Shown here one piece after another: positions 24,531 to 36,855 of a stretch of 64,000 nucleotides of DNA. Made by a program: the position numbers and the translations under genes. The notes below the pieces were generated by a model. That model was not told the DNA's origin, did no database searches, and worked only from the letters and a program-made list of their open reading frames with translations. This DNA is from Salticus scenicus (Eukaryota > Arthropoda > Arachnida > Araneae > Salticidae), in contig OZ005648.1 of the NCBI GenBank assembly GCA_963930645.1, positions 242,115,436-242,179,435 of the forward strand, written 5' to 3'. Position 1 is the first letter of the stretch. Each line of letters starts with the position of its first letter.

Positions 24531-26935
24531 TCAAGTCCTTTAATAGCCCACCAATTGAAAACTACTATTTTAAACCAATAAATATGCTTTCGGTGGAAGG
24601 GGGGCGGAATAAATTGACAGAAATTATGCTATGAGAAAATTGAAAGTTAAAGATTTATTTTATAAAGTTTCACTCTATACAGATAAAATAATCACTTTAT
24701 TCAAAATATACACCACCAATGTCAAAAAATACTTCCTGTGTCATAATCAGCAGTTTGGGTACTGTTTACGTAATGCACACAGAACATATAATCAAATTAT
24801 TCAAATTTCCTATTAATTCAACATTTCCATCATATTTCTTATCTTCTGAAAGCATAGATTTAGTAGATAAAACTTCGACATAACATAATCTTTATAGAAC
24901 TCCCTCTCATTAAAAATGTTAGTAATATTGTCTAACCTGATTTTACGAAGCATCTCTCGGTTATATAAATACAATTGTAATATAGATATATTTCTGTTAT
25001 TTTTCTTTTTTATAACATTACTTTCTATTTTATAATAAATTTATTCTTTGATAAGACTGTGAAGTTTAAAAAATAAAAAATTATTGAGTGTTTTTGTATA
25101 TCAGTTTTTCATCGCGCATCGCGCAAAAAGAAATTGTTTGTAAAAAAAAAAAGTATTTCTGGAGAAATGATGAGGATCTAATCAAACAGCAAAATGACGG
25201 GTATGGCGGATTTCACAGAAAATGAATCATGTTGAAAAAGATAAATTTCTTAATTACATTCACTACCAATATTTGATTCAATTCTCGCCATGTTCACATT
25301 TGTGGCGCTGAAAATGCACTTACCAAAGGACAAAGCTAACATAACGAAGTTACATTTGGGATAAAATTTTCTTAAGAAGGTTTTTATGATAAACGTGGAA
25401 TCTGGTAGAGCCGGGATTGATGTTAAGGAAAGTTCGTTAAATTTCTATGCAGAGTTTAGCTACAACTGTAGGGAACAATTTGTAACTTAAAAATAAAATG
25501 TACCCGTTGTCTATACTATTCTAGAGATAAAAAAAAAAAAATTGTCTAATAAAAGAATAGTTTAGTACCCTGCCTAATAATATCCAGAAAGGAATAATGA
25601 TGTTAATAAGAATTGAACTGAGTGATTATATACAGAAAGATTATTAAGTTAATAAATTTAACACACATGTATTTCGATGGAAGATATCAAAATTGTTAAT
25701 TAAGAAATTATTAAGAAAAGAAGGAATGTTTAATAAATATTATTGAAAAATTTGAAATTATTAATGTTATTAATTTAAATTTTTATAAAAACAAAATCTG
25801 TGATATTTTAATATCATATACCTTATTCCATACGTATAAAGAAAACAATGTAACTGGAAGATAAAAGAGTGTATAAATTATTGTATAGACCAACTGAATG
25901 CATAAGGCTACGTAAGGTTTTGATTCTAGCAGATAAATGAATAAATAATCTTTACACATTGATATTAATTTAGAAATTTGAAATGGTATTTGTATATAGT
26001 AATATAATAATTTGTATACAGTAATATTTGTTAATAGTAATATAATGAGATGTTTTAAAGGAGTTATGTAAGAGAAAAAAAAATTAGACGAATGTATGGG
26101 GGAAAAGGTATTATCAAATATTATCAGCAGTCACAAAATATGAATAATTATTTATTTATCTAAAAGAATTTTTTAAAAATTGTGCTGCTATGGTTTTGAC
26201 GTACCCGAAGTTTTCTTTAATCGTAGATTATTGTTATTAAATAAAATGTGGACATATACTCTGAATTTGGTATATTTATAGCCAAATTTTTCATTTATAA
26301 ACAAAGCAAAACATTCAGAGATTATCAAAGAATTAACCCAGTGCTTTACACACAGATTGCTTCTTAGCCATGACGCCATTTTCTACACATTTGATAAAAA
26401 TCTGAAATAAAATCTGATCAAAATTTCTTCATTAAATCGATTTTTTACTTATTAGTTACGCTTAATTAACAGTAATTGTGGCCACAAAACTAAATTTGGT
26501 ATATCAACAAAATTCTTTCATTTAAGATCATAATAAATTAAATTAATAATTAATTCAGTATTCTTCTGTTACGGGTTGTTTAAAAAATCAGCGTACGATT
26601 TTAAATACACAAATCTTATTACTAAACAAATGATTCTTGATTACATTGTAAATCACATAATGGATTGAAACTTATCGGGAATTTTAAGATATGAAGCTTT
26701 TAACATATTTAAAAATTCGAAAAATCTTGTTAATGACATTTCTTCCGCTCCGGTTTTGCCTGGTGCTCGGAAATTACTCACATAAGTTCGATTTGTGTAT
26801 AATTTTGATATTTTGATATTTTGTTACATGTTTTAATCTTATTTATTTATTTATTTTCGTCTTTTATTTCATAATTCTGCTCACACCAGCATTTATATTT
26901 ACATTAATCTTTATACATTTTTGCTGTTCTATTAA
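24530..26935. other. AT-rich stretch, nothing recognised
   Basis: Short frames are present but none shows a domain. No terminal repeats or RNA genes were recognised. Confidence 0.4.
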
Positions 26936-26984
26936 AACGGTTTTGTGCGTTGCCACTTTGACTGCAGCACTCGTGCCTACTTTG

Positions 26985-27060
26985 TTCACCTGACGAAGGG
27001 TCGTGTGTTCAACCCGAAACAATCGATGCGAGTTTATTGCATTTTATGGTGTTTATTCAA
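26985..27060 (+). ncRNA. candidate hammerhead-like motif of a Penelope-type element end
   Basis: CTGACGA at 26990-26996, then a possible stem GGGT/ACCC (26998-27001 with 27012-27015) closing a ~10-base loop, then GAAAC at 27016-27020. This is the order of the hammerhead core (CUGANGA, stem II, GAAA). There is one extra base between the first core box and stem II, and stems I and III are not convincing. Such CTGANGA-GAAAC motifs mark the ends of Penelope-like elements. No reverse transcriptase was seen nearby, so this would be a terminal fragment. Confidence 0.4.
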
Positions 27061-27239
27061 AGCTTTGTAATTATTGTTATAATGGTTTAAACCTCTTTCT
27101 TGCATCAAAGGGATTATTGCAGAAAAAGTGGGTTTATAATTTACAATGGAAACAAGAGCAGTCTATTGTCCATTTCTCTGCAAAAGACTGTGTTATGAGT
27201 GGTTATCTGCAAAAGACCGCGGTAAAGAGCGGTCAATGA

Positions 27240-29260
27240 TATTCATGCTCTCTGGTGTATTTAACGCTATTTACTTCTGATACAAGTGACAGTTTTATTG
27301 AACTGTTGCAACTATCTTTATTGAATAAAGGGATTCGACTAGAATCTTCGTGCTTTTTACTAATTACACTACACGCGCAAGAATGCCAACATTTTCGTAA
27401 AAATATTCATTGGACAATTCATGATTGTGTAGACATTGTAATAACGCATAGCAGTGCACAAGTTTTTTTTTTTTCTTTTCCCGAAACGTGGTTGCAATAA
27501 TATTTATACTAACCCTTCTGCATTATTTTCATTCGCTCTTTTTTATGCCAGAAGATAAATGCGGCTGATATTTGAGTGGTGTTATATGGTCGTTATTTTT
27601 ACTTCGGCTAGTAGCCTGTTCTACACAATTGAATTTCGGCTATATTCGAACCACTTATGAATAATAAGATACCAAATAGTAAAAATAAACGAAGAATCCG
27701 TTTTTTTTTTTTTTTTTTAAATATTTATTTTATCGGGTTTCTCTCTCTCTCTTTTTTTTTTGCATAACATTTAGATTACAAAGGTTTGAAATAGCATTAA
27801 CTTTGTACTGGAATTAATCTCTTAAAAATGCCATGAAACTTTTAGAAAATAGTTTCTATAAGCGTATCAATTTACGATTTGTCTTTTGTGTTTCAACAAA
27901 CGTTTTTGGTAGTTCTAAGAAAATAATTTCCCGTTGCTTTTTTTTTTTTTTTTTTTTTTTGGTACCAGTTAATACAATTTTTATTGAAATTTGATTTCAG
28001 TATTTTTTTTTTCCCTTAAAAGCCAACAAAGGTTTATATACTACTTTTAATATATGTAGGTACTTGAAATTTAGTACACATAGAATATTTTGAAAGTAAA
28101 TGCAGAGAAAAAATAAAGAGATTTTTATTGGTCCATTAGCTGAAAGTATTAACAAAAAAGCAAAATTTATTTTAGAAAAAAGTAAATAGCAGCTGAGCTC
28201 GAACTATCGACATCAAATGAAAAACGTAAATCTATAAAATGGGTAAAATCATTATAGAAAGAAAAAAAAATGTAATTCTAAGTTTTATTTTTGTATTGAT
28301 TTTCTAATTTAGCATTTCAATTCAAGGATAGAAAATGGGTTTGGAAGAAACAATTTAGTTCAAACTTGAATTTTATTTTATTTTATTTTATATTATTTTA
28401 TTTTTTTTAAACTTAAAATTAAATTGAAAAGAGATTTAAATATAAATAAGAATTTATTTAATGATAGAAAATATTTATAAAATATTAAAATTTTAAAATA
28501 TTGATGATAAATCTGACTTTAAATTTCGAAAAGTAGGCAGCTATGACATATAAATAAAACTATTGTTTATAATTATCTTTTTTTTTTTTTTTTTTAAAAA
28601 ATACATATATTTCTAATAAGGAAAATTAAAGAAAGTTAGTATTAAAACATATTTGTATTTATACAAATAATTGAATCTTGAAATAAGTTTCCAGATTTTA
28701 ACTGTTAAATGTGTCCTTAAGTGTCCAGAACTGCTTTTAAAAAGCTAAAACTGTTTTCCCCCTTTCTAAATTTCTTTTTACTAACAGCACCCCGTTTTCT
28801 TTTCTTTCTTTCTTTTTTTTTTTTTTCTAAACCTTGGTTTGATAAAAAATGAAGATCGTCTTTCACTTCAGTACCTCTCCTTTTAGCTTCCTCTAACTCA
28901 CAGCAAGATTTATGTAAAATATTAAGCTCTAACAATTCAATTAACTGATCTAATTTTAGTAAAAAATTATTTGTTGTACTGGAAAATTGGCTTATATTTT
29001 ACCTCTGTCTGAAGAAAACAGTATTATCCTAATTCCATTATACCGCCAAATCTTAAATATCCACTTCCTTCTTTATATATTTTTCAAATTATTCGATATA
29101 AAATTTTTATCAGAAAACATTTTTCTTTAAATATTTATACTGAGAAGTGTAATGATTATATATTTTTAGTCCGAGCCGTAGAATTTCTTTCAGACAGCGA
29201 TTTTCCATTGTCACCTTTTGTAGTAATGCATCGTGAATGAATGTGCAAACATTTTTTGTT
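27240..29260. other. AT-rich stretch, nothing recognised
   Basis: Several poly-T tracts (near 27701, 27940, 28578, 28812). No supported gene. Minus-strand lysine-rich frames arise from poly-T. Confidence 0.4.
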
Positions 29261-29264
29261 CGTA

Positions 29265-29565
29265 TCTAAATATATAAAACTGAAAGTTCGTCTTTGTATC
29301 TGCGTCCGAATTTTAATCTAACTATCGCTGTATTGTTTAGTTCAATCATATATTGGTTCAATGTATATTAAATATTTACAAGTAAATATGTTTCTTCTTT
29401 TGCCGGGGAAAAAAAGAAAAGAAAAAGAAAGATTGAACGTGCAAACATTTTTTTTTTTTTTAATAATTAAAATAAAATTGAAAAAATTGTGCCAAAGAAA
29501 TGAGACAGCAACGATGTGTACTATCATAGATATTATGCATTATTATTATTATTATTATTTATATA
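29265..29565 (+). mobile_element. Helitron-like 5' fragment
   Basis: A|TCTAAATATATAAAACTGAA followed by GTTCGTCTTTGTATCTGCGTCC is a Helitron-like 5' start, here directed rightward. Sequence from about 29380 to 29500 (CGGGGAAAAAAAG..., then AAATAAAATTGAAAAAATTG and GTGCCAAAGAAATG) recurs diverged at 31780-31865. No 3' terminus could be assigned; the minus-strand Helitron at 29566 abuts its right side and may interrupt it. Confidence 0.45.
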
Positions 29566-31203
29566 CTAGCCGCCTTCGGCGACCAGCTGGTTCGCGATCC
29601 CTGAAAAATCCGACTTTACGAAACTCCCGCTCGGTGGCGCCTGCGGCGCTTTTTTCCCGTTTCAAGTCTAATAACAGCTTATTGATATATGTGAAAATAG
29701 CTTATTGAAATCGCAGTAAATTCCCGTGCGGTAGCGCCTTCGGCGCCGTCTTTCCTTTTCAATATCTGAAACAGCCTGTTCGCTCACCATGTTATGATCT
29801 TTCAAATTTCTGACTTCAGCTAAGTCCCGCTCGGTGGCGCCTGCGGCGCCTTATCCCCGTTTTAGAACATGTATTACTTATGAAATTATTTTGATTAGTA
29901 GCTGAGATACAAAAGAAAACCTAATCAGGACACCTTAAAACGTGTAAATCAGGTGAAATCTCGAATTCCACTTTCGATAGTATAAAAATGAAATTATACT
30001 CATTAAAATCTGAAATACAAAGATAATACAAACATTTTTTTAAAAGATTTGTGTCTGACTTATCTGTGGTTTTCTCCAAAACTTGCTTAATTCCGAGCTA
30101 TATATCGTTTAAAATTATTAGTACGAAATGTGAGTGAAAATCTGAATTTGAAACTGTATAATATAAAAGAATAAAAATTTTCTGGTTTTTCCGTAGTTTT
30201 CTCCGAAAGTTTCGTACAGAATTTGAACGGCTTATATCATTTTAATAGCCTGCAATAAAAATACTTTAAAATATCTTTTGAATGATGTATTATGTATTAC
30301 AATAATGAATATCATTGATATATTTTAGACTCAAAATGGCTAATCTATCAAGGGCGATTAACGATTTCTATTGAAATCCGTCTAAAATTTAAGAATTCCA
30401 AAACTGCTTTTTTACAACCGAATTCATAAAAAAAAGGAAAAAAAATCAATATTATTCTGTTAAAAGTAACTTTTGGAGTCATTAACAGATGAAATAAAAA
30501 TGAATTTAAATAAGTATATGTCTATTTATTTTATTTTTAAAGCTATACTTTAGATTTTTTAACTGCATACAGGTGAGACATAATGACGGGCAATTTCAAT
30601 GTTCTGCTTTTGATCGATTTTAAATTGAAAAAATTCAAAAACTGCTTTTTTTATTTCCAGTACTTTGTCATGTGGTCGAAAAAAGAAAAGTAATTTTTCC
30701 CGAACGGAAGAATAGTCTAGCCAGCATGTCTAGCACCTGGCGCTGAAGAATCGTTGATAAATGAAATAATTAAGTGTTCTGCCTGTTTCCAACTAAATTT
30801 CATACTTTAGTTAATTTTAAAAAATCTAATTGCTGTAGAGATAAGCCACTTCTACTCTCAGATTCGGAAAAAAATCCCCTTTCATTTGGTACCAAATTCG
30901 TAACGATCGAACTAATATTTCTAATTTATTTTCCACTTTTTCTGATTTTAACTCCGTTAAAATATCAGTAATTGAGATCGCTTTTTACATTTTAATTAAT
31001 ATCTCCGGAACTAATTAAAATTTTTAAATTCTGTTTTCACTATCAACTCGGGAAGGCTTCTGAGCACCCGTATGTCAAATTTTATACTTCTGCGTTCAGT
31101 AGGGGCTGAACGTATAGATGCACAGACAGACAGACAGACAGACAAACATCTTAAAACAGGAATAAACTACTACGTCAGAAACGCCAAAGAAAGATTATTG
31201 AGG

Positions 31204-31248
31204 TGCATACAGCTGTTTCGGTAGCCTAAAGCGTACCGTCATCAGTGC
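31204..31248 (-). ncRNA. hammerhead-ribozyme-like motif, minus strand (mirror copy)
   Basis: This is the exact reverse complement of 31264-31308, carried in the left arm of the palindrome, so transcripts of either strand contain one CTGATGA...GAAA core. Within a single transcript the two arms would pair with each other and compete with ribozyme folding. Confidence 0.5.
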
Positions 31249-31263
31249 AAAAAGAATTCTTTT

Positions 31264-31308
31264 GCACTGATGACGGTACGCTTTAGGCTACCGAAACAGC
31301 TGTATGCA
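31264..31308 (+). ncRNA. hammerhead-ribozyme-like motif, plus strand
   Basis: CTGATGA at 31267-31273; GGTA (31275-31278) can pair with TACC (31289-31292) as stem II; GAAA at 31293-31296; self-complementary ACAGCTGT at about 31296-31303 as a minimal stem III. TGCA before CTGATGA (31263-31266 region) and TGCA after (31305-31308) can form stem I, with A31304 as the nucleotide at the cleavage position. Very short self-complementary stem III is known in retroelement hammerheads, which can act as dimers. One extra C between the first core box and stem II departs from the minimal core, so activity is uncertain. Confidence 0.55.
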
Positions 31309-31739
31309 CCTCAATAATCTTTCTTTGGCGTTTCTGACGTAGTAGTTTATTCCTGTTTTAATATTCCAACGCCAAGTCTCCTGCTATTATAAGACAAACA
31401 TCTTCCTTTATTATTATAGATACTGAAAAAAAAAAGTAAAAGTAAAGCTGATTTGCATGCATTATTATGATTTCAGAAGGATATGACGTCGTTAGTTAGC
31501 TAAGAAATCTATTTAAAAATATTTATACTTAACATTTTTAAATCACTAAAAATAAAATTAAATTTTTTAAAATAATGATGGCAATTTTTAATAAATTCAA
31601 ATAAAGGGAAAAGGCTTAAATTTAATAAAAAAAGGGGAAATTTCTGAAAATAAATGAATTTGGTAACATAAATATGACTATTAAAAATATATTAAAACTA
31701 TAAAAACTGTATATTGAAAGATTCTATGATTCATGAGTA

Positions 31740-32060
31740 AAAAGTAAATAAATAAATAAGTAAATATATTTTTTTTTATGTCGGGAAAAAAATGAATGTA
31801 CAAATATATATATATATATATTTTAAAATAAAATAAAATTGAGAAAAATCGTGCTAAAGAAATGGAACAGCTTCAGCATAAAACCCTTGGTGAAATTTGA
31901 AATTGGGCACCGAAGATTCTCGGGCGTTTCTCTTCAAGAACTTTAGTTACGTAACTGCGATAGGCATTTTAATTCATCGCCAAAACGAGTAAAAATATTT
32001 AAAAGCCGCCAAGGGGCTTCTGAGTTACAGATATGCCAAAGAAATTTTAAGAAATTAATA
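31740..32060 (+). repeat. diverged duplicate of the 29.38-29.50 kb segment plus Helitron-like body
   Basis: GTCGGGAAAAAAATGAATGT... AAATAAAATTGAGAAAAATC...GTGCTAAAGAAATGGAACAG parallels 29400-29510. It continues into GCACCGAAGATTCTCGGGCG and GCCGCCAAGGGGCTTCTGAG. The last phrase resembles the GGCTTCTGAGCACC phrase of the Helitron at about 31054. Probably the remains of another Helitron. Confidence 0.4.
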
Positions 32061-32064
32061 TAGT

Positions 32065-33520
32065 AACTGATGCTAAGGAATGAAACACAGTTACTGCGTG
32101 CCTTTATATGGAAAACTAGATTAAAATAAGTCCTGTCGTACTAAATTAAATTCTGTTTTCTGCATAATTTTATACCTATTACTTATAAAACAAAAGTAAA
32201 TATTTTTCGGAACCATTCTTAAAAACTGACATTTAGATAATTTCTTTATAAAAAGTATTTTTATGCAAATAAAGATCAAAGTAAGCTCATTTAAACAATT
32301 AAAGAAGAATATCATGCGATGCCAAGGAAATGTTGTAAATAAATAAAAAAGTATCTAGTCAGTTAAACTAAGTAATAAAATAAATTATTTTCAAATCGTA
32401 TTTATAATTTTAAAGTATATTTTTTCCCCTGTAAAAGTCAATAACAGGAACAACTCATTAGTTTCATTATAAATATATAATTGTGAAACAAATTTTTGTG
32501 TTTGTTTCGTTTTATCATAACAATTTAAAAATAAAATTCTAACTCTAAACTATGACATCAAAAGAAGTAATTAAGATTTATTATTCGAAAACTACTTTTT
32601 TTTTCTGAGAAAGTTAATTTGAGCTCTTTAATATGAAAGGGAATTATAACTAGAAGCAACAAAGTAACCTCCCAATAAAATCATGTAAAATTAGAGTTTG
32701 CTGTTAAAACTTTGCTCCGAAAGTTAAATAATTTAATTACATATTACTCGTAAAGACTGCTTCATTAGAATTTTTCTTTTTAAAGATTTTTCTTTTTTCG
32801 TGACTAAAATTATATGCATTTTTCTTCTTTGAAAGTTAATTTTTCAAAAGATAAATTGAAGTGACATCATTTAAAATTTTTGAGCTTATTAAAGAAAAAA
32901 AAAAATCATTTAGAATTTTTAAAGATTAAAAGAAGCGAATTGTGTGCAATCTAAATATATACTTGAGAAAAATTATCAGAAAAGTTTATAATGCTTGCGT
33001 CTAGGCGTTCTTCTAACAATGATTTATTTATATAATATAACATTTTTACAGTCTATATGTATCAAAATAGATTTTACAAATATAGAAAACTCATATGCTG
33101 TCTTGTTCTTAAAATGCTATAAAAAATATTGCTTTAAAGTAAAATTGCAATTTAACATTTGTAAAGGAAAATAATTTTATACCCAAATGGTTATGGAGTA
33201 TATTTTAAATTAAACTTAAAAGTTAAATTAACATTTTTAATTATCCTTTAGAATATTTTGTAATGCTTAAAACTTTTTAAAATTTTAACTTTATAACGTA
33301 TTGTATTTAGTCATAATTTCTAATTAGACATATTTAATTCTTTCAAGTCTTCACATGAATGAAAATATATCTGCTATACTCATACATCTGCTGTACTCAT
33401 CTTCTATACTCATATATTACATTGGTAGTTCAAGAGAAAATATTTAAATAATCAGATTATTTTAAATCATATATAATAATTATAAGATAAAATTTTTTTT
33501 ATAAACCATGTTTTTAAATT
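32065..33520. other. AT-rich stretch, nothing recognised
   Basis: No supported coding or RNA feature; only (TA)-rich and A-rich tracts. Confidence 0.4.
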
Positions 33521-34870
33521 TTCTGTTGAATCATATAAACGCTACTGAAGGCAGCCGGAACCCCCAGAAATTGGATAAAAGTATTAAAAAAATTCCTTGC
33601 TATCGTCTTTTGAGCTATTATAAAAGTTTCAAATGGCTATCTAGCCGGGAAGTTAGTTAAAAGTTGATTGCAAGCTTTGTACTGGAAACGCTGCCGAAGG
33701 CAGCAGGGTCCCAAAGCAATTGGATAAAAATATTTTTAAAAAACATTTTTACCGTATTTTGGACTATTCCGAAAGTTTCAAATGTCTAGCTACTCGGGAA
33801 GTTAGTTAAATAAATTTTCTGTTGAATCATATAAACGCTGCCGAATACAGTAGGGACCTGAAACAGTTGACTAAAAGTATTAAAAAAAATGTATTGCCCC
33901 CGTGTTCTGAGCTATCCTGAAAATTTCAAATATCTAGCTAGTCGGGAAGTTAGTGAAAAATCGATTGCAAGCTTTGTACTGGTAACGCTGCCGAAGGCAG
34001 CAGGAGCCCGAAACAGTTGGCTAAAAGTATTAAAAAATGTATTTTCACCGTGTTCTGAACTATTGTGAAAGTTTCAAATGTCTAGCTAGTCAGGAAGTTA
34101 GTTAAATAAAATTTCTGTTGAATCATATAAACGCTGCCGAAGGCAGTAGGGACCTGAAGCAGTTGACTAAAAGTTTTTAAAAAAGTATTGTCACCGTGTT
34201 ATGAGCCAGCCTGAAAGTTTCAAATGTCTAGCTAGTCGGGAAGTTAGTGAAAAATCGATTGCAAGCTTTGTACTGGTAACGCTGTCGAAGGCAGGAGGAA
34301 CCCGAAGCAGTTGGTTAAGAATATTTAAAAATTGCATTTTCGCCGTGTTCTGAACTATTCTGAAAGTTTCAAATGTCTAGCTAGTCGGGAAGTTAGTTAA
34401 ATAAAGGTTCTGTCGAATTATATAAGCGCTGCCGAAGGCAGCGGGACCTGAAATAGTTAACTAAAATTATTAGAAAAATGTATTGTCACCGTATTGTGAG
34501 CTGTCCTGAAAGTTTCAAATATCTAGCTAGTCGGAAAGTTAGTGAAAAATCGATTGCAAGCTTTGTACTGATAACGCTGCCGAAGGCAGCAGGAACCCGA
34601 AACAGTTGGCTAAAGGTATTAAGAAAATGCATTTTCACCGTGTTCTGAACTATTCTGAAAGTTTCAAATGTCTAGCTAGTCGGGAAGTTAGTTAAATAAA
34701 TTTTCTGTTGAATCATATAAGCGCTGCCGAAAGCAGCGGGACTTGAAATAGTTGCCTAAAATTATTAGAAAAATGTGTTGTCACCGTGTTGTGAGCTGTC
34801 CTGAAAATTTCAAATATCTAGCTAGTCGGGAAGTTAGTTAAAAATCGATTGCAAGATTTGTCCCTGACAA
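33520..34870. repeat. alternating ~148-bp tandem array with a hairpin in each unit
   Basis: Nine units are phased by GCTGCCGAAGGCAGC, a 6-bp stem with GAA loop (exact in some units, mutated in others), at 33541, 33690, 33837, 33987, 34133, 34281, 34428, 34576 and 34723. Spacing is 146-150 bp. Units alternate in the sequence before the hairpin: type A has CTGTTGAATCATATAA, type B has CGATTGCAAGCTTTGTACTG. The true repeat is therefore a ~296-bp dimer. All share CTAGCTAGTCGGGAAGTTAG. The array ends with (ACAAACCC)-like sequence at 34870-34905. It could be the internal repeats of a minus-strand Helitron starting near 34953, but a 3' end was not found. Confidence 0.85.
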
Positions 34871-34959
34871 ACCCACAAACAAACAAACCCACAAACAAGA
34901 ATCGAAGTTAATAAAAACATGGTAAAAATCAACAACATTATAATCTAGATGATAATAGA

Positions 34960-35724
34960 CGACTTTTAATAATAATGAACTGTGGACTGGCTTATTTGAC
35001 TTCAATGCTATTTTTTTTTTTTTTTTTTTTAAAGTGGTAGATTAAATTACCATAAAAGTGAATTTTTAGATCTATTGTGAATCATATAGACATATATAGC
35101 AATAATCACAGTTCTGACTCAACAAGTACATAAAAAAAAAAAAAAAAAAATCACATTTCAATAAATTTAATTATACTCTAAAATACATTTGAAATAGAAA
35201 CATTTATTAAAGTTAAAGCATTTAAAAAACACAAAAATGACAAACGTTTGAATCTGTGTAGAATCACCTTATCAACATCAGTATCAAAATAAGCAAAAAC
35301 TCATATTTATAAATTAAAGATTTCAAAAAATACGCATGCTTCATTCAGCAAGAATGTTACAACTGGAAACGTTTATCGCGTTAGGACTTTCATCTTGTAT
35401 TTTATATGATTTTCGCTTAAAAATAAGTATCGATTTTAAATATCTTTCAGAGTTTAGTTAAAATTATGTAATATTTGACAAAATTATTGTTAACGCTTAG
35501 TTGGAAATGAAGTTATCTTTTAATTGTTCTATATCGAAAATTCGAATTTAAATATGGAAAAAAAACTAAGGAAGTCAATTTCATGTACACACAGAAAGTC
35601 GTTCCTCCTTTATGGGAACGATTTTAAAAGTTAATTTTTTACACCTGAAAGTCAGATTTCTTATAATGATTTGCTTTTGTTTTGTTATTAACTGCAAGTC
35701 CTAGCTTGAATTCACCATGAAAAT

Positions 35725-35765
<41 letters not shown>

Positions 35766-36850
35766 GTTATGTTAATTTTATCTCACAACCAGGCCCCGAT
35801 CATGACTTTGTTGGGCCACAGGACATGTGAAATTTTACTCCTCTGACCCACTACATATTAATTTATGCTCTGCTACATAATTTGAGCACCAAAATTGAAC
35901 TCTTGCCTTGATCCATAAAAAGAGTGTTTCTACCAGTCTTATTTGTACGTGACGAATTTTATTTAGAATAGTCATATACAATATACATATATACATACAC
36001 ACACACACACATTTATTGCACGTCTTATTCTGAAAATAATGAATGATAAGTACTCAGCACAATTGTATCTTTAAATGCGTAAGTAGTATGAACAATAATG
36101 ATATTCAGTTATTATTGCTAGTGATATTCAAAGTGATATTGCTAGTGCTATAATGATATTCAAACATATTGCTAGGTATGTTTAATAAGCAGTTGTTTCA
36201 TCAATAAAATATCTTCAAAATGAGAATATTCTGTACTTTTTTTTAGTACTTTGTATCATAATATTAATTAACGTCTAAAAAAATTAAGAGAGAAACAATG
36301 GTAGTAATATTATTTGGAATAAATGGGACACAAATTATTCATTTTCGAATTGCTTTAATTGCATGCCATCTTTAAATAACACAGATGATTTCAAAGTTGC
36401 TCGAAAATTTCTTAAATTATGTAAAATCATGAAAGTCAAAATATGGTTTAAAAATAAATAGAGAAATTCTTTACAATGCCTAATTTACCCATGCGATAAT
36501 ATGGCCCTGCGAAATTCACTCAGTGTTCTTTGATTCCATTTATATAAGGACTGTTTTGACAAATCGAAAGTGATAATGCCCATAAGTAAATCTTCATACA
36601 TTTTTTATAGATATTTTATTGAATGGAATTTATTTTATTCCTGTTTCTAATTATAACCTGTCTTTAACAAGCGTCGATTGAATTAGACATTCAGTAACTG
36701 GAAAATTTATTCTCATTAAGTTTAACTTTCAAGCTCAGATTTCTTAATTCGAATGTAAATCAAATCTATAGATTTTTATAGAAAAAATAATATTTACAGA
36801 TGGTGATCAAATATTATATATATATATTTACATTTTTTTGATTTTCTAAA
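34960..36850. other. AT-rich stretch, nothing recognised
   Basis: Poly-T runs near 35011 and 35728, an A run near 35132, (AC)n near 36000. A balanced-composition patch at 35785-35970 (with GGCCCCGATCATGACTTTG) has no open frame and remains unassigned. Confidence 0.4.
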
Positions 36851-36855
36851 AACAT

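Larger units (their letters stand above)
31140..31404. mobile_element. palindromic insertion with 13-bp target duplication
   Basis: AGACAAACATCTT occurs at 31140-31152 and again at 31392-31404, flanking an insert absent from the Helitron frame. The insert is a near-perfect palindrome: the left arm 31151-31257 and right arm 31255-31361 match over ~106 bases with one base of length difference at the AAAAAGAATTCTTTT centre. It is followed by a ~30-base unpaired tail (from TATTCCAACGCC to the duplication). Each arm holds a hammerhead-like core. A variable-length target duplication argues for retrotransposition, and the ribozyme motif points to a Penelope-like or retrozyme-type source. Confidence 0.7.
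29566..31420 (-). mobile_element. non-autonomous Helitron, minus strand, with later insertion
   Basis: Read on the minus strand, the 5' end is TCTATAATAATAAAGGAAGA preceded by A (31421 on plus is T). The 3' end is GGTCGCCGAAGGCGGCTAG followed by T (29565 is A on plus). The terminal CGCCGAAGGCG is a small perfect hairpin, as expected for a Helitron 3' end. Internal GC-rich phrases CCCGCTCGGTGGCGCCTGCG (about 29626 and 29825) with a variant near 29704 form a loose ~100-bp repeat. No Rep/helicase is encoded. A 239-bp palindromic insert with 13-bp flanking duplication lies near its 5' end (31153-31391). Confidence 0.7.

Noticed and set aside
29361..29708. 115-codon open frame across the Helitron boundary
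   Set aside because: It crosses two element ends and a microsatellite; translation is low complexity.
33520..34870. CRISPR-like array with regularly spaced palindromic repeats
   Set aside because: Units of ~148 bp are repeated throughout, not short repeats with unique spacers, and the context is animal transposon DNA.
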